Numbered from the stretch's first letter, positions 1 to 9,070 are shown. The stretch: DNA of 64,000 nucleotides from JBPRGH01 sp051418055 (GCA_051418055.1 JBPRGH010000072.1:62001-126000); one strand, 5' to 3'. The notes: generated by a model not told the origin, from the sequence alone. Program-made: numbers and translations.

Positions 1-532
1 AGCTGCTGAATATATCCCGGGTGGCTAAAAATGTTTTTTCCTTAGAAGATTTTACTTCAGGAAGTGCCGGTAATTTTTTCTCTGTATCTATAGCTTCAAA
101 GTATTTTTCCCAATTTGGATAATTATCATTATAATCAATTTTCAGATCGGGTAGTATTGAAGCCAGATCTTTAAGGAACTTACTCTTCTGTGCCTGAAGG
201 TTCAATTTTGCTTCTGCATCATCAACTTTAAAAAGAAGAGCTCCTTTCTTAAACCGTTGACCTTCCTTTAAAGGAATATTTCCCTGTGCCATTGTACCGC
301 TTACCTGGGCTATTAAATCAAGATGTTCCGCTGTACTTACCCGACCAAAAGTTAATATTTCAGTTGGAACATCTTTATAAATTACCTGATCGGTTTTAAC
401 GTATCTTTTTAGCTCTGCAGGAATTTTTTTTTCCGGTTCTTCCTTCTGATTCCCTAAGTAAACCATTCCAAAATATGATATGGCTAATAATGCCAGACCG
501 GAGGCTACAATAATAATTTGCCTTTTTTCCAT
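1..532 (-). CDS. HlyD/RND-type efflux periplasmic adaptor, 3' part outside window
   Basis: This is the N-terminal 177 residues of a membrane-fusion (periplasmic adaptor) protein, which links an inner-membrane pump to an outer-membrane channel. The ATG lies at 530-532. A single hydrophobic segment (about residues 5-25) is followed by a charged stretch and then a biotinyl-lipoyl-like half-motif (roughly residues 55-110, with LDLIAQVSGTMAQGNIPLKEGQ and KKGALLFKVDD) typical of the family. The coiled-coil and beta-barrel parts lie beyond base 1. Pump partner and substrate cannot be seen. The frame is open to the window edge. Confidence 0.85.
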   Translation of the reverse strand, partial: MEKRQIIIVASGLALLAISYFGMVYLGNQKEEPEKKIPAELKRYVKTDQVIYKDVPTEILTFGRVSTAEHLDLIAQVSGTMAQGNIPLKEGQRFKKGALLFKVDDAEAKLNLQAQKSKFLKDLASILPDLKIDYNDNYPNWEKYFEAIDTEKKLPALPEVKSSKEKTFLATRDIFSS

Positions 533-773
533 TACGAATCAACTTCTATTTATTACAGGGACAAGTAATCTGCACTTAACTTTATTACTACTACCTGACG
601 GATAATTACGTTCACCTAATCATTCATTTTTGATGAACGGTTTAAGTAAAACATAACCGATAACTATTGATGATAAAATATAATTTCAGTGCCTGATTTT
701 GCAGCTGCAAAGTTGCTTAAATTTTATAAGAATTCAGGCGTATATATTATTGAAAAACAGAGGATCAGGTTGT

Positions 774-1502
774 CTACCACAATTGCACCGCCTGCTGGAT
801 TTTTTTCAACCTGTTATAATTCACGCGGTATAATTTAGCCGGTTTATGTGCCACCTGCTGCTCTTTTTCACCGGTATCAATCAGTATTTTACTTGCAGAA
901 AGTTTCTTGTAGAAATTTCGCTTGTCCAGCTTTTTATCCAGTATCGATTCATAAAGCTTTTGCAGCTGACGTACAGTAAAATTTTTCGGAAGCAATTCAA
1001 AGCCAACGGGATATGATTTAAGCTTCGACCTCAGTTGATTCAATGCGCTATCTACAATATCATTATGATCAAAAGCCAACTCGACAGGTTTATAAAGCGG
1101 ATGCCAGGTTACATTTCTGGCAAACGAGGAGGGAGAAGGATTTATATTCTTCATTAATGTCAATGCATAGTAACCTACGGTGATCACGCGTGCATATGGC
1201 TGCATCCTGACGCGGCCCAGCCACTCCATATCTGATAACTTTTTTATTCTGTCGGGATCACCAAATGTCTCAAATTGCTTTAAAGGTATATTTTCTACAT
1301 GAGTTAATTCTGACAAAACCCGCGCTGCTGCATCATCAAGGTTTTCCTGATCTGAGATCAGATCGCCGGGCAAAGCCAGCACATGCCTGCCCTCCTGCTG
1401 CCTTTCTATTAAAAGGACATTCAGTTTTTCATCATCAAAACCAAAAATGGCACAATCTACAGAAACATGTGGGTTTAAATTGTTACCTTGAAACTGTATC
1501 AT
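774..1502 (-). CDS. Nudix-winged-helix transcriptional regulator (NrtR/AraR-like)
   Basis: A 242-residue protein with a Nudix-like domain (about 10-150) and a C-terminal winged-helix part (about 160-235, NFTVRQLQKLYESIL...NFYKKL). This is the architecture of NrtR and of the Bacteroidota sugar regulator AraR. The Nudix box is degenerate: in PGDLISDQENLDDAAARVL the spacing and the REUxEE core are not intact. That suggests ligand sensing rather than hydrolysis. It is transcribed divergently from the pfkA-kinase-GH15 operon, with a palindrome at 1519-1535 in the shared promoter region, so regulation of that operon and of itself is a reasonable inference. The ligand is unknown; a sugar or sugar phosphate fits the neighbours better than an NAD metabolite. 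Confidence 0.8.
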   Translation of the reverse strand: MIQFQGNNLNPHVSVDCAIFGFDDEKLNVLLIERQQEGRHVLALPGDLISDQENLDDAAARVLSELTHVENIPLKQFETFGDPDRIKKLSDMEWLGRVRMQPYARVITVGYYALTLMKNINPSPSSFARNVTWHPLYKPVELAFDHNDIVDSALNQLRSKLKSYPVGFELLPKNFTVRQLQKLYESILDKKLDKRNFYKKLSASKILIDTGEKEQQVAHKPAKLYRVNYNRLKKIQQAVQLW

Positions 1503-1518
1503 ATATTATGCTTGACTA

Positions 1519-1535
1519 AGTGTACTACATACACT
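1519..1535. promoter_or_regulatory. palindrome, candidate operator of the Nudix regulator
   Basis: AGTGTA-ctaca-TACACT is a perfect 6-bp inverted repeat with a 5-nt spacer. It lies in the 63-bp gap between the divergent Nudix regulator (start 1502) and pfkA (start 1566). Nudix-winged-helix regulators bind palindromes in such positions. That this one is the site is inferred. Confidence 0.45.
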
Positions 1536-1565
1536 ATTTTAGCGCCAATTTAAGAAAAAAAATAA

Positions 1566-2549
1566 ATGGAGGAAAACATACAGCGAATAGGTGTATTTAC
1601 ATCCGGCGGAGATGCCCCGGGGATGAACGCGGCCATTCGGGCAGTAGTAAGAGCCTGTATATTTTATAAAAAAGAGGTATATGGAATATACAGGGGATAT
1701 GAAGGGATGATTGAGGGTGACATCCAAAAGATGCATGCACGTTCGGTGAGTAATATCCTGCAGCGTGGTGGTACTACCTTAAAATCGGCCCGAAGCCAGG
1801 AGTTCCGCACTCCAGAAGGACGCAAGAAAGCTTATGAAGCTTTACAAAATGAAGGGATTGATGCTCTTATTGCCATTGGTGGAGATGGTACCTTTAACGG
1901 CCTTCATGTTTTTTATAAGGAATATGGTATCCCTAGCATTTGTATTCCGGGGACAATAGATAATGACCTGCCGGGAACAGATTATACTATTGGTTTTGAT
2001 ACAGCCACAAATACTGCTGTAGATGCTATTGATAAGATACGGGATACAGCTTTAAGCCACAACAGGCTCTTTTTTATTGAGGTCATGGGAAGGGACGCAG
2101 GCTTTATTGCTGTTCGAGCAGGAATAGCCGGTGGTGCAGTTGCAGTAATTATTCCGGAAGAACATACGTCGATTGACGATCTTGTTGCTAAATTAGATGA
2201 AGGAGCCAAGCATAATAAGAAAAGTAGTTTAGTGGTTGTTGCTGAGGGCGGTAAGAGCGGCAGTGCTATGGAGATTGCTGAAGAGGTGCATAAAAGGTTT
2301 AGCTACTACGAAACTAAAGTTACTATTCTTGGTCACCTGCAAAGAGGCGGCGCACCAACCTATTTCGATCGTGTTCTGGCAAGTAAGATGGGCATCGCTG
2401 CAGTTGAAGGACTTTTAAAAGGATATAATGATGTAATGGTTGGAATTATAAACCATAAAATGGTTTATAATTCATTTGAGGATATGCAAAAGATGGAAAA
2501 CAAAATCGACATGGAAGAATTAAGAATAGCAAAAATACTATCAATATGA
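1566..2549 (+). CDS. pfkA: ATP-dependent 6-phosphofructokinase
   Basis: Phosphorylates fructose 6-phosphate to fructose 1,6-bisphosphate, the committing step of glycolysis, in the cytoplasm. At 327 residues it has the usual bacterial PfkA length. Visible motifs are the ATP loop TSGGDAPGMN (12-21), GGDGTF (105-110), the catalytic PGTIDND (128-134, Asp132 as base), MGRDAGF (174-180), and HLQRGGAPTYFDR near residue 260 for substrate/effector contact. GGDGT rather than the pyrophosphate-type GGDD supports ATP as the donor. It is the first gene of a four-gene operon and its stop overlaps the next start by 4 bp (ATGA). Confidence 0.97.
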   Translation: MEENIQRIGVFTSGGDAPGMNAAIRAVVRACIFYKKEVYGIYRGYEGMIEGDIQKMHARSVSNILQRGGTTLKSARSQEFRTPEGRKKAYEALQNEGIDALIAIGGDGTFNGLHVFYKEYGIPSICIPGTIDNDLPGTDYTIGFDTATNTAVDAIDKIRDTALSHNRLFFIEVMGRDAGFIAVRAGIAGGAVAVIIPEEHTSIDDLVAKLDEGAKHNKKSSLVVVAEGGKSGSAMEIAEEVHKRFSYYETKVTILGHLQRGGAPTYFDRVLASKMGIAAVEGLLKGYNDVMVGIINHKMVYNSFEDMQKMENKIDMEELRIAKILSI

Positions 2550-3394
2550 TCCTTATTGGCACCAGCGGATCCACCAAATGTGACTGGCGGTTACTCAAAG
2601 AAGGCGAAATACATAAGAGCTTTAGTGGAAAAGGCATAAACCCCTTTGTACATACTGAAGAAGAAATTGTTGAAAACATCCAGATGGCTGATGAATTTGA
2701 TAAGTATAAAGATTATATAAAAGTCGTCTACCTCTACAGTGCCGGTTGCCCCAGTAAGCCTCTCCGCCTCATCGTTCAAAAAGCTTTAAGTGTAGTTTTT
2801 CCGCGTGCCTACCATTATGTAAACCATGATATTGTAGCTGCTGCTCTCGCTACTTATGAGGGTTCCCCTGCAATTACCTGCATATTAGGAACAGGTAGCA
2901 ATTCCTGTTATTTTGATGGAGATATTGTGCAACAGGAAGTACCGGCTCTTGATTTTATTTTGGGTGATGAAGGTGGTGGAAGCTATTATGGAAAATGGCT
3001 TATAAAGAATTATCTCTATAAGCATCTTCCGAAAGAGCTGTCGGAAAAATTTGAGCAGAATTACAAAATTACTGCCAGTGAAGTGCTTGATAAGGTTTAT
3101 TTTCAATCACATGCCAATGTTTATTTAGCCTCTTTTATGCCTTTTATAGAAGCAAATAAAGACCATCCTTTTATTGCAGAAGAAGTTAAAAAAGGCACTG
3201 ATGAATTTCTTGAATATTACGTTACCTGCTATTCACAGTACACAAAGATCAAAACCCATTTTGTAGGCTCTATTGCCTCAAATTTTGAATCTATAATTCG
3301 GGAAAGAGCTGAAAAAAAATCAATTCAGGTGGGGAAATTTATAAAAGAGCCGATTAACGGTTTAGTAGAATATTTAATTAAAAAACATTACTAA
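2546..3394 (+). CDS. N-acetylglucosamine kinase-like, BadF/BadG ATPase family
   Basis: A 282-residue cytosolic sugar kinase of the ASKHA fold. The phosphate-1 loop GTSGSTKCDW is at the N-terminus, the acidic NHDIVAAALATYEG stretch is near residue 92, and ILGTGSNSCYFDG with GDEGGGSYYGK is near 113-150, as in BadF/BcrA-type N-acetylglucosamine/glucosamine kinases. In Bacteroidota such genes often sit beside glycolytic genes. Translational coupling to pfkA (4-bp overlap) and the ROK kinase 3 bp downstream suggest it feeds amino sugars into glycolysis. The exact substrate is inferred. Confidence 0.8.
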   Translation: MILIGTSGSTKCDWRLLKEGEIHKSFSGKGINPFVHTEEEIVENIQMADEFDKYKDYIKVVYLYSAGCPSKPLRLIVQKALSVVFPRAYHYVNHDIVAAALATYEGSPAITCILGTGSNSCYFDGDIVQQEVPALDFILGDEGGGSYYGKWLIKNYLYKHLPKELSEKFEQNYKITASEVLDKVYFQSHANVYLASFMPFIEANKDHPFIAEEVKKGTDEFLEYYVTCYSQYTKIKTHFVGSIASNFESIIRERAEKKSIQVGKFIKEPINGLVEYLIKKHY

Positions 3395-3397
3395 TCA

Positions 3398-4357
3398 ATG
3401 GATCAGGTAATAGTAGGAATAGATATCGGGGGCACCTCCACAAAATATGGGCTGGTAACAAAAGATGGAGAAGTTATCTTTCAGGGTAAACTACCCACTC
3501 AGAAATATCCTGATTTCGATGAGTATCTGGATACACTGCATAAAGCTCTGCAAAATGCTATTGGCAGCACTAACAAGGACCTTAAGATTATTGGTGTTGG
3601 TGTGGGAGCCCCGAATGCAAATTCAAATAAAGGAACTATAGAAAAACCCCCTAACCTGCCCTGGAAAGGAATAATACCATTCACTGAAAAGCTTAAAGAA
3701 AAAGTTAATGTACCCGTAGTGATCACCAATGATGCCAATGCGGCAGCTGTTGGTGAAATGACTTTCGGAAAAGCCAAAGGAATGAAAGATTTTTTAGTCA
3801 TTACACTCGGTACAGGATTGGGAAGCGGGATAGTTTCCAACGGGAAAGTAATCAATGGCCATTATGGTTTGGCGGGAGAACTTGGGCACGTCCTTGTAAA
3901 TCCTGACGGAAGACAATGCTCCTGTGGAAAAAAAGGATGCCTGGAAACTTATGTGTCTGCTACAGGTATTAAAAGAACAGTATATAAACTATTGGCCGAC
4001 AGGCTGGAGGATAGCAAATTGCGTGGGGTAAGCTTCAATGAGCTAAGCCCGAAAATGATCACTGAGGCAGCTTTAAATAACGACCCTATAGCATTGGCAG
4101 CTTTTGAGTATACGGGGAAAATCCTGGGCACTAAACTCTCAGATACCGTAGTACACACTGATCCTGAAGCTATTTTTATGTTTGGAGGACTATCACTTGC
4201 CGGTGATTTGATCTTCAATCCAACAAAAAAGTATATGGAAGAATACCTGATGCCGGTTTTCAGAAACAAAGTGAAAATCTTACCTTCAGGTCTTCAGAAT
4301 CAAAGTGCTCCTATATTAGGCGCCAGTAGTTTAGTTAGAGATAAAATAAAAGATTAA
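3398..4357 (+). CDS. ROK-family sugar kinase (glucokinase-like)
   Basis: A 319-residue kinase of the ROK family, which phosphorylates glucose or related hexoses with ATP. It shows the ATP loop GIDIGGTSTKYG (7-18), catalytic Asp112 in TNDANAAAVGE, the sugar-binding E161-x-x-H164 (ELGH), and the zinc cluster CSCGKKGC (Cys174, 176, 181). There is no N-terminal winged helix, so it is an enzyme rather than a NagC/XylR-type repressor. Between the NAG kinase and a GH15 hydrolase it would trap glucose released by the latter. Specificity for glucose is inferred from context. Confidence 0.88.
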   Translation: MDQVIVGIDIGGTSTKYGLVTKDGEVIFQGKLPTQKYPDFDEYLDTLHKALQNAIGSTNKDLKIIGVGVGAPNANSNKGTIEKPPNLPWKGIIPFTEKLKEKVNVPVVITNDANAAAVGEMTFGKAKGMKDFLVITLGTGLGSGIVSNGKVINGHYGLAGELGHVLVNPDGRQCSCGKKGCLETYVSATGIKRTVYKLLADRLEDSKLRGVSFNELSPKMITEAALNNDPIALAAFEYTGKILGTKLSDTVVHTDPEAIFMFGGLSLAGDLIFNPTKKYMEEYLMPVFRNKVKILPSGLQNQSAPILGASSLVRDKIKD

Positions 4358-4360
4358 GAT

Positions 4361-6139
4361 ATGCGGCATACCTATAATCTGGGCATAGTAGGTAATTGTG
4401 CTTTTATGGCACATATTCAGGATGATACTAACATAGCATGGATGTGTTGGCCGCGTTTTGACAGTAGCTTTATTTTCGGAAGCCTTGTAGCAGGCGATAA
4501 AGGCGGTGAATTTTCTGTTAAACCGGAGCATGGGATCAACTTTTCCACCCAGTACTATATGGAAAATACAAATATCCTCTGCACTGATATTTCAACCAGT
4601 GACGGCCGCTACAGAGTTACGGATTATGCCCCACGATTCTATCAGTATGACAGGTATTTTAAGCCCTTAATGCTTATCAGGAAAATTGAGCCAATGGAGG
4701 GAATGCCGAGCATCAGGATAAAATGTTCTCCTGTTGGTGATTATGGTAAGATTCAGCCACAACACGATCAGGGAAGCAACCATATTGAATTTTTAGGACT
4801 TGGTAAGCAAGTTAGGCTAACAACAAATATTCCGCTAAGCTATATCCATGATAATGATTATGTGGTCCTGAATGAACCAAAATACCTGGTGCTAACTTAT
4901 GGAGCTCCTCTGGAGGCCCCACTGGTTAGTACAGCAGAGGATTTCCTGACAAAGACAATTCTTTACTGGCGGAGCTGGGTGAAAAATATGAGTGTCAGCA
5001 GCTTTCATCAGGAAGCAATTATACGAAGCTCTTTATGCCTGAAGATCCACCAGTTTGAAGATACAGGGGCTATAATCGCCGCAGGAACTACAAGCTTACC
5101 TGAAAGCCCCGGAAGTACCCGTAACTGGGATTACCGCTACTGCTGGCTCAGGGACGCATACTATATCCTTAACGCATTTAATAACATCGGCCACTTTGAA
5201 GAGCTGGAGAGATATTTTAATTATATAGTAAATATTAGTGTCAGGGTAGAAGAACGATTTCAGCCACTATATACTATTTCTGGTGAGAGTAAAATAACCG
5301 AGCGGATCTTAGATCTTGTAGGCTATTTGGAAAACCAGCCTGTAAGGGTAGGGAACCAGGCCTATACACATGTTCAAAATGATGTGTATGGACAGATCCT
5401 GATTGCACTTCTTCCCCTTTATGTAGACCGCCGGTTTATAAATATCGAACGCGCCAATTCCCTGAACCTGATCTATGATGTGCTTAAAAAAGTAGAAGCC
5501 ATAATAGATGAGCCTGATGCCGGTTTATGGGAATTCAGGAATATAAGTCAATTCCATTGCTATACCTATTTGTTCCATTGGGCAGGGGCACAGGCCAGTA
5601 AAAAGATTGCCAAAGCTTTTAATAATGAAGCTATAAATGTTCTTGCGGATAATATTATTAAAAAATCGCAGGAAAAGATAGAAGCATGTTTCAATCCTAA
5701 AAAAGGAGTATACACACAGGCTATTGGAACAGATAATCTGGATGCGAGCAATTTGCAAATGATCATTATGAACTATATTGATCAGAATAGTGATGCTGCC
5801 AAAAGCCATTTAAAAGCACATGAAGAGGCGCTAAGGAGCAGCAACGGTTTATTCTACAGGTATAAGCATGCCGATGATTTTGGAGAGCCTGATACTACCT
5901 TTATGATCTGTGCATTCTGGTATGTTGAAGCCCTGACCTGTGTAGGGCGTGTGGATGAAGCAATAACAGTTTTTGAAAATCTTTTAGGGCACACAAATCA
6001 CCTTGGGCTGCTATCAGAGGATGTAGACCCAAGGACAGGAAGCCAGTGGGGTAATTTCCCGCAGGCATATAGCCATGTAGGCCTGGTTAATGCCGCATAC
6101 AGGATCAGCAGAAAGCTTGATATCCCTAATTTTTTGTAA
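4361..6139 (+). CDS. glycoside hydrolase family 15 (glucoamylase/trehalase-like)
   Basis: A 592-residue GH15 protein. An N-terminal beta-sandwich domain (YNLGIVGNCAFMAHI start) precedes an (alpha/alpha)6 catalytic barrel. STRNWDYRYCWLRDAYY is the signature of bacterial members. The glutamate of DAGLWEFR is the probable general acid, and the glutamate of LLSEDVDPRTGSQWGNFPQAYSH the probable base. There is no signal peptide, so it acts in the cytosol on glucan, maltodextrin or trehalose. It starts 3 bp after the ROK kinase, so glucose would be phosphorylated at once. Glucoamylase, dextran glucosidase and trehalase cannot be separated by eye. Confidence 0.9.
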   Translation: MRHTYNLGIVGNCAFMAHIQDDTNIAWMCWPRFDSSFIFGSLVAGDKGGEFSVKPEHGINFSTQYYMENTNILCTDISTSDGRYRVTDYAPRFYQYDRYFKPLMLIRKIEPMEGMPSIRIKCSPVGDYGKIQPQHDQGSNHIEFLGLGKQVRLTTNIPLSYIHDNDYVVLNEPKYLVLTYGAPLEAPLVSTAEDFLTKTILYWRSWVKNMSVSSFHQEAIIRSSLCLKIHQFEDTGAIIAAGTTSLPESPGSTRNWDYRYCWLRDAYYILNAFNNIGHFEELERYFNYIVNISVRVEERFQPLYTISGESKITERILDLVGYLENQPVRVGNQAYTHVQNDVYGQILIALLPLYVDRRFINIERANSLNLIYDVLKKVEAIIDEPDAGLWEFRNISQFHCYTYLFHWAGAQASKKIAKAFNNEAINVLADNIIKKSQEKIEACFNPKKGVYTQAIGTDNLDASNLQMIIMNYIDQNSDAAKSHLKAHEEALRSSNGLFYRYKHADDFGEPDTTFMICAFWYVEALTCVGRVDEAITVFENLLGHTNHLGLLSEDVDPRTGSQWGNFPQAYSHVGLVNAAYRISRKLDIPNFL

Positions 6140-6571
6140 GGTTATTATTCGGCAACATCAGAGTCATCTTGGAGAGACGTCTGATTTTATCCGACCTTTT
6201 CCGTTAAGCTGAATTTATTTCAGCTTCTATTATCGCGGAGCAAGGTTAGATGTAATAACTCTAGTCTTACCCAAACCTTCAATTGGAGGTGATTTAACTC
6301 TTAGCTTTTTGATATCTTCTTGTTGTAGTTCTATTCTACTAACGCAGGTTATCTTCAGGCAGTGGTATTAGATCCTGAAATGAATTCAGGATGGCCTAAA
6401 TGAAAAATTTCGGCAAGCTATCCCGTGATCGTATCTGGCTTAGCTTCTACTGTCACCGAACCGTGTTAGAATTATCATACTTATCTTTCTGTTATTCAAT
6501 ATATTAGAAAACTTATCATAAACCTTTACTTATACTAAAATAGCCATTCAGGAGCAGGTAACCATTATAAT
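6140..6571. other. gene-free interval with two short hairpins
   Basis: No convincing coding frame. Two inverted repeats stand out: AAGCTGAA/TTCAGCTT at 6206-6226 and ATCCTGAA/TTCAGGAT at 6372-6392. Neither has a following T-run, so neither is a clean intrinsic terminator. I saw no yybP-ykoY (Mn riboswitch) core despite the Mn/Zn-type operon downstream. Confidence 0.4.
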
Positions 6572-6589
6572 TTTTAGACTAACCTAAAA
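6572..6589. promoter_or_regulatory. upstream TTTTAG-N6-CTAAAA operator candidate
   Basis: TTTTAG-actaac-CTAAAA is a perfect 6-bp inverted repeat with a 6-nt spacer. It shares its layout with a second copy 90 bp downstream and resembles DtxR-family half-sites (TTAGG...CCTAA). It is a likely binding site for the metalloregulator encoded at 6711. Confidence 0.5.
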
Positions 6590-6661
6590 CAGCTAAAAAT
6601 CTTATTAATTATACTCTAATCAATAATTTAATTAGATTTTTATACTAAGTAAAAAATATTT

Positions 6662-6677
6662 TTTAGATTTGCCTAAA
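6662..6677. promoter_or_regulatory. operator overlapping a TAnnTTTG -7 box of the metal operon
   Basis: TTTAG-atttgc-CTAAA repeats the architecture of the 6572 site. The sequence TAGATTTG at 6664-6671 inside it matches the Bacteroidota -7 consensus TAnnTTTG and lies about 40 nt upstream of the regulator ATG. A repressor bound here would cover the -7 box, as expected for metal-dependent autoregulation. Confidence 0.55.
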
Positions 6678-6710
6678 CCATACTGACCCGAAACCGTTAA
6701 GAAAATTACT

Positions 6711-7367
6711 ATGATCAGTTTTGCAGAAGAAAATTATCTGAAAGCGATATACCATTTATCTAAGGGTGGCAAGCAACCGGTCACTACAAATGCCATTGCC
6801 GACAGGCTGGAAACCCGTGCTGCTTCAGTCACCGACATGATAAAAAAGCTGGCTTCCAAAGACCTCCTCACCTACCGCAGATACAATGGAGTAAATGTCT
6901 CAGAAAAAGGAAAAATAGCAGCTCTCCAGGTCATTCGGAAACATCGTTTATGGGAGACTTTTCTGGTGGAAAAACTTCAGTTTAACTGGGACCAGGTACA
7001 CGAGGTTGCTGAACAGTTGGAACATATAAAATCCTCACTTCTTATAAGTCGCTTGGATGCATTTTTAGGTCACCCAAAAGTTGATCCGCATGGTGATCCT
7101 ATCCCTGATGAACATGGAGAAATAAAAGCAAAGCCAAAGCTGCAGTTAAGCCATGCCGAAGAGGGACAATCCGGGATACTGGTCAGCGTAAAAGACACCA
7201 GCTCTTCCTTCCTGAAATACCTGGATAAGATAGGTGCATATATTGGTGCGAAAGTGAAGGTTATCGAAAAGGTAGAGTTTGATAATTCCCTGGAGATCCA
7301 GATCGATAATAAGGATAAAGTTTTTATTTCTAAGGAAGTTTCGGAAAATATATGGATATCAGAATAA
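6711..7367 (+). CDS. mntR: DtxR/MntR-family metal-dependent transcriptional regulator
   Basis: A 218-residue repressor with three parts. An N-terminal winged helix (1-70; NAIADRLETRAASVTDMIKKL recognition region) is followed by the metal-binding dimerisation domain (about 70-130; His in KHRLWE, then EVAEQLEHI carrying the E-x-x-E-H ligands) and a C-terminal FeoA/SH3-like domain (about 150-218). It would sense Mn2+, Fe2+ or Zn2+ and repress the importer downstream; the ABC genes favour Mn or Zn. The gene overlaps the binding-protein gene by 16 bp. The metal assignment and the symbol are inferred. Confidence 0.88.
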   Translation: MISFAEENYLKAIYHLSKGGKQPVTTNAIADRLETRAASVTDMIKKLASKDLLTYRRYNGVNVSEKGKIAALQVIRKHRLWETFLVEKLQFNWDQVHEVAEQLEHIKSSLLISRLDAFLGHPKVDPHGDPIPDEHGEIKAKPKLQLSHAEEGQSGILVSVKDTSSSFLKYLDKIGAYIGAKVKVIEKVEFDNSLEIQIDNKDKVFISKEVSENIWISE

Positions 7368-8260
7368 TAATATTCGCATTTGCTTTATTTATTTCTGCCT
7401 GTGTGCCCTCTACCCGTGATGAAGATACATTTTACGTGGTTACCACTACCGGAATGATCGAGGATGCGGTGCAAAATATAGGTGGCCCTTATGTAGAGGC
7501 AGAGGCTTTAATGGGGCCGGGAATTGATCCCCATCTTTATAAAGCTACACAGGGAGATCTTCAAAGACTTCGCGATGCTGACCTTATTCTTTACAACGGA
7601 TTGCAGCTGGAGGGTAAGATGGGAGAAGTACTGAAAAAGATGGAGAGAGTTAAACCTGTAGTGCCGGTAGCAGACGGGATACCCGAAGAAAAGTTAAACC
7701 GCATTCAGCAGTACAACAATAACTTTGACCCTCATGTATGGTTTGACGCCAGCCTCTGGAAAGAAGTTGTCAAAGCAACACGCGATGCGCTGATCCGGCA
7801 GGATTCTGCACATGCACAGGCTTATCGCCAAAATGCTGATAATTATCTTCAAAAGCTTGATTCACTACATGAAGCGGTAAAGCAACAGATCAGTACAATC
7901 CCAAGAAAACAGCGGGTGCTTATAACCGCCCATGATGCCTTTGGCTATTTTGGAGAAGCTTATGATATACAGGTAAAAGGCTTGCAAGGCATCTCTACCC
8001 TCTCCGAGCCTGGGATCCGGGACATAAAGGAACTGGTGGATTTTATTGTAGAAAATAATATTAAGGCAGTTTTTGTAGAAACTTCAGTTTCTGAAAAGGC
8101 CATTCGTGCAGTGGTGGAAGGGGCAAAACAACGTGGTTTTGATCTGAAAATAGGTGGCAGCCTTTATTCTGATGCAATGGGTGAAGCCGGTACACCGGAA
8201 GGCACCTATATCGGAATGGTAAATGCCAATGTACAAACAATTGTAGAAGCTCTAAAATAG
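7352..8260 (+). CDS. Mn/Zn ABC transporter substrate-binding lipoprotein (ZnuA/TroA family)
   Basis: A 302-residue cluster A-I metal-binding protein with a lipoprotein signal (FALFISAC, acylated Cys17). Probable metal ligands are the histidines of GIDPHLYK, FDPHVWFD and TAHDAFGYF plus the aspartate of YSDAMGEAG, a His3-Asp set seen in Mn/Zn binders. There is no His-rich loop, which weakly favours Mn over Zn. Translation is coupled to the regulator (16-bp overlap), and the ATPase gene starts 5 bp downstream. It delivers the metal to the membrane permease from the periplasmic side. Confidence 0.92.
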   Translation: MDIRIIIFAFALFISACVPSTRDEDTFYVVTTTGMIEDAVQNIGGPYVEAEALMGPGIDPHLYKATQGDLQRLRDADLILYNGLQLEGKMGEVLKKMERVKPVVPVADGIPEEKLNRIQQYNNNFDPHVWFDASLWKEVVKATRDALIRQDSAHAQAYRQNADNYLQKLDSLHEAVKQQISTIPRKQRVLITAHDAFGYFGEAYDIQVKGLQGISTLSEPGIRDIKELVDFIVENNIKAVFVETSVSEKAIRAVVEGAKQRGFDLKIGGSLYSDAMGEAGTPEGTYIGMVNANVQTIVEALK

Positions 8261-8265
8261 ATAAT

Positions 8266-9066
8266 ATGATCGAGCATATAGAAAATCCGGTAATGGAAAT
8301 TCACGATTTAACTGTCAGTTACAATCGAAAACCGGTATTATGGAATATCGACCTTACTATTCCAAAAGGAAAACTGATCGGGATCATAGGCCCTAACGGA
8401 GCAGGAAAATCTACTCTGATAAAAGCCGCCATGGACCTCCTCCCCCTGGATAGCGGCTACGTGAAATTTTTCGATGAAGATTTTAAAGAGGTACGCCAGC
8501 GGATCAGCTATGTGCCACAAAGGGAATCTGTGGATTGGGATTTTCCTGCCTCTGTTTTTGATGTTGTATTAATGGGCCGCTATGGCAAACTGGGTTTATT
8601 TAAAACTCCCCGCAAAGCAGATAAGGAGATCGCCTGGGATAGCCTTAGAAAAGTAGGCATGGAGAACTTTGCCAGCCGTCAAATCGCACAGCTTTCCGGA
8701 GGACAGCAGCAAAGGGTATTTCTTGCACGGGCCCTTGCGCAGCAGGCAGATCTATATCTTATGGATGAACCTTTTGCGGGTGTAGATGCTGCTACTGAGA
8801 AAGCTATTATTACCCTATTGCGTGAAATGGCTGATAAAGATAAGACAGTTGTGGTTGTTCACCATGACCTGCAAAGCGTAAAGCAGTATTTTGACTGGGT
8901 GATCCTCCTAAACATGCGACTCGTAGCTTCCGGTCCGGTAGAAAAAGTATTTACCACAAAGCTTCTTCAAGAAACCTATGGGGGAAAGCTTACGCTGTTA
9001 AGTGATGTTGGAAATCTAATGCAGCAGGAAAACCTGCCTCAGAGGGAAAAGATAAAATCAAAATAA
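8266..9066 (+). CDS. Mn/Zn ABC transporter ATP-binding protein
   Basis: A 266-residue ATPase that powers metal import. It has Walker A GPNGAGKST (about 41-49), the Q-loop in YVPQRES, the signature LSGGQQQRV, Walker B LYLMDEP with D-loop AGVDAAT, and the switch His in VVVHHD. WDFPASVFDVVLMGRYGKLG after the Q-loop is typical of the ZnuC/MntB/TroB subfamily. The lysine-rich tail (MQQENLPQREKIKSK) is an extension. It is followed 4 bp later by the permease-regulator fusion. Confidence 0.94.
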   Translation: MIEHIENPVMEIHDLTVSYNRKPVLWNIDLTIPKGKLIGIIGPNGAGKSTLIKAAMDLLPLDSGYVKFFDEDFKEVRQRISYVPQRESVDWDFPASVFDVVLMGRYGKLGLFKTPRKADKEIAWDSLRKVGMENFASRQIAQLSGGQQQRVFLARALAQQADLYLMDEPFAGVDAATEKAIITLLREMADKDKTVVVVHHDLQSVKQYFDWVILLNMRLVASGPVEKVFTTKLLQETYGGKLTLLSDVGNLMQQENLPQREKIKSK

Positions 9067-9070
9067 CTAT

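Noticed and set aside
6140..6710. Mn-sensing yybP-ykoY riboswitch upstream of the metal operon
   Set aside because: I could not find the conserved core loops; two unrelated hairpins only.
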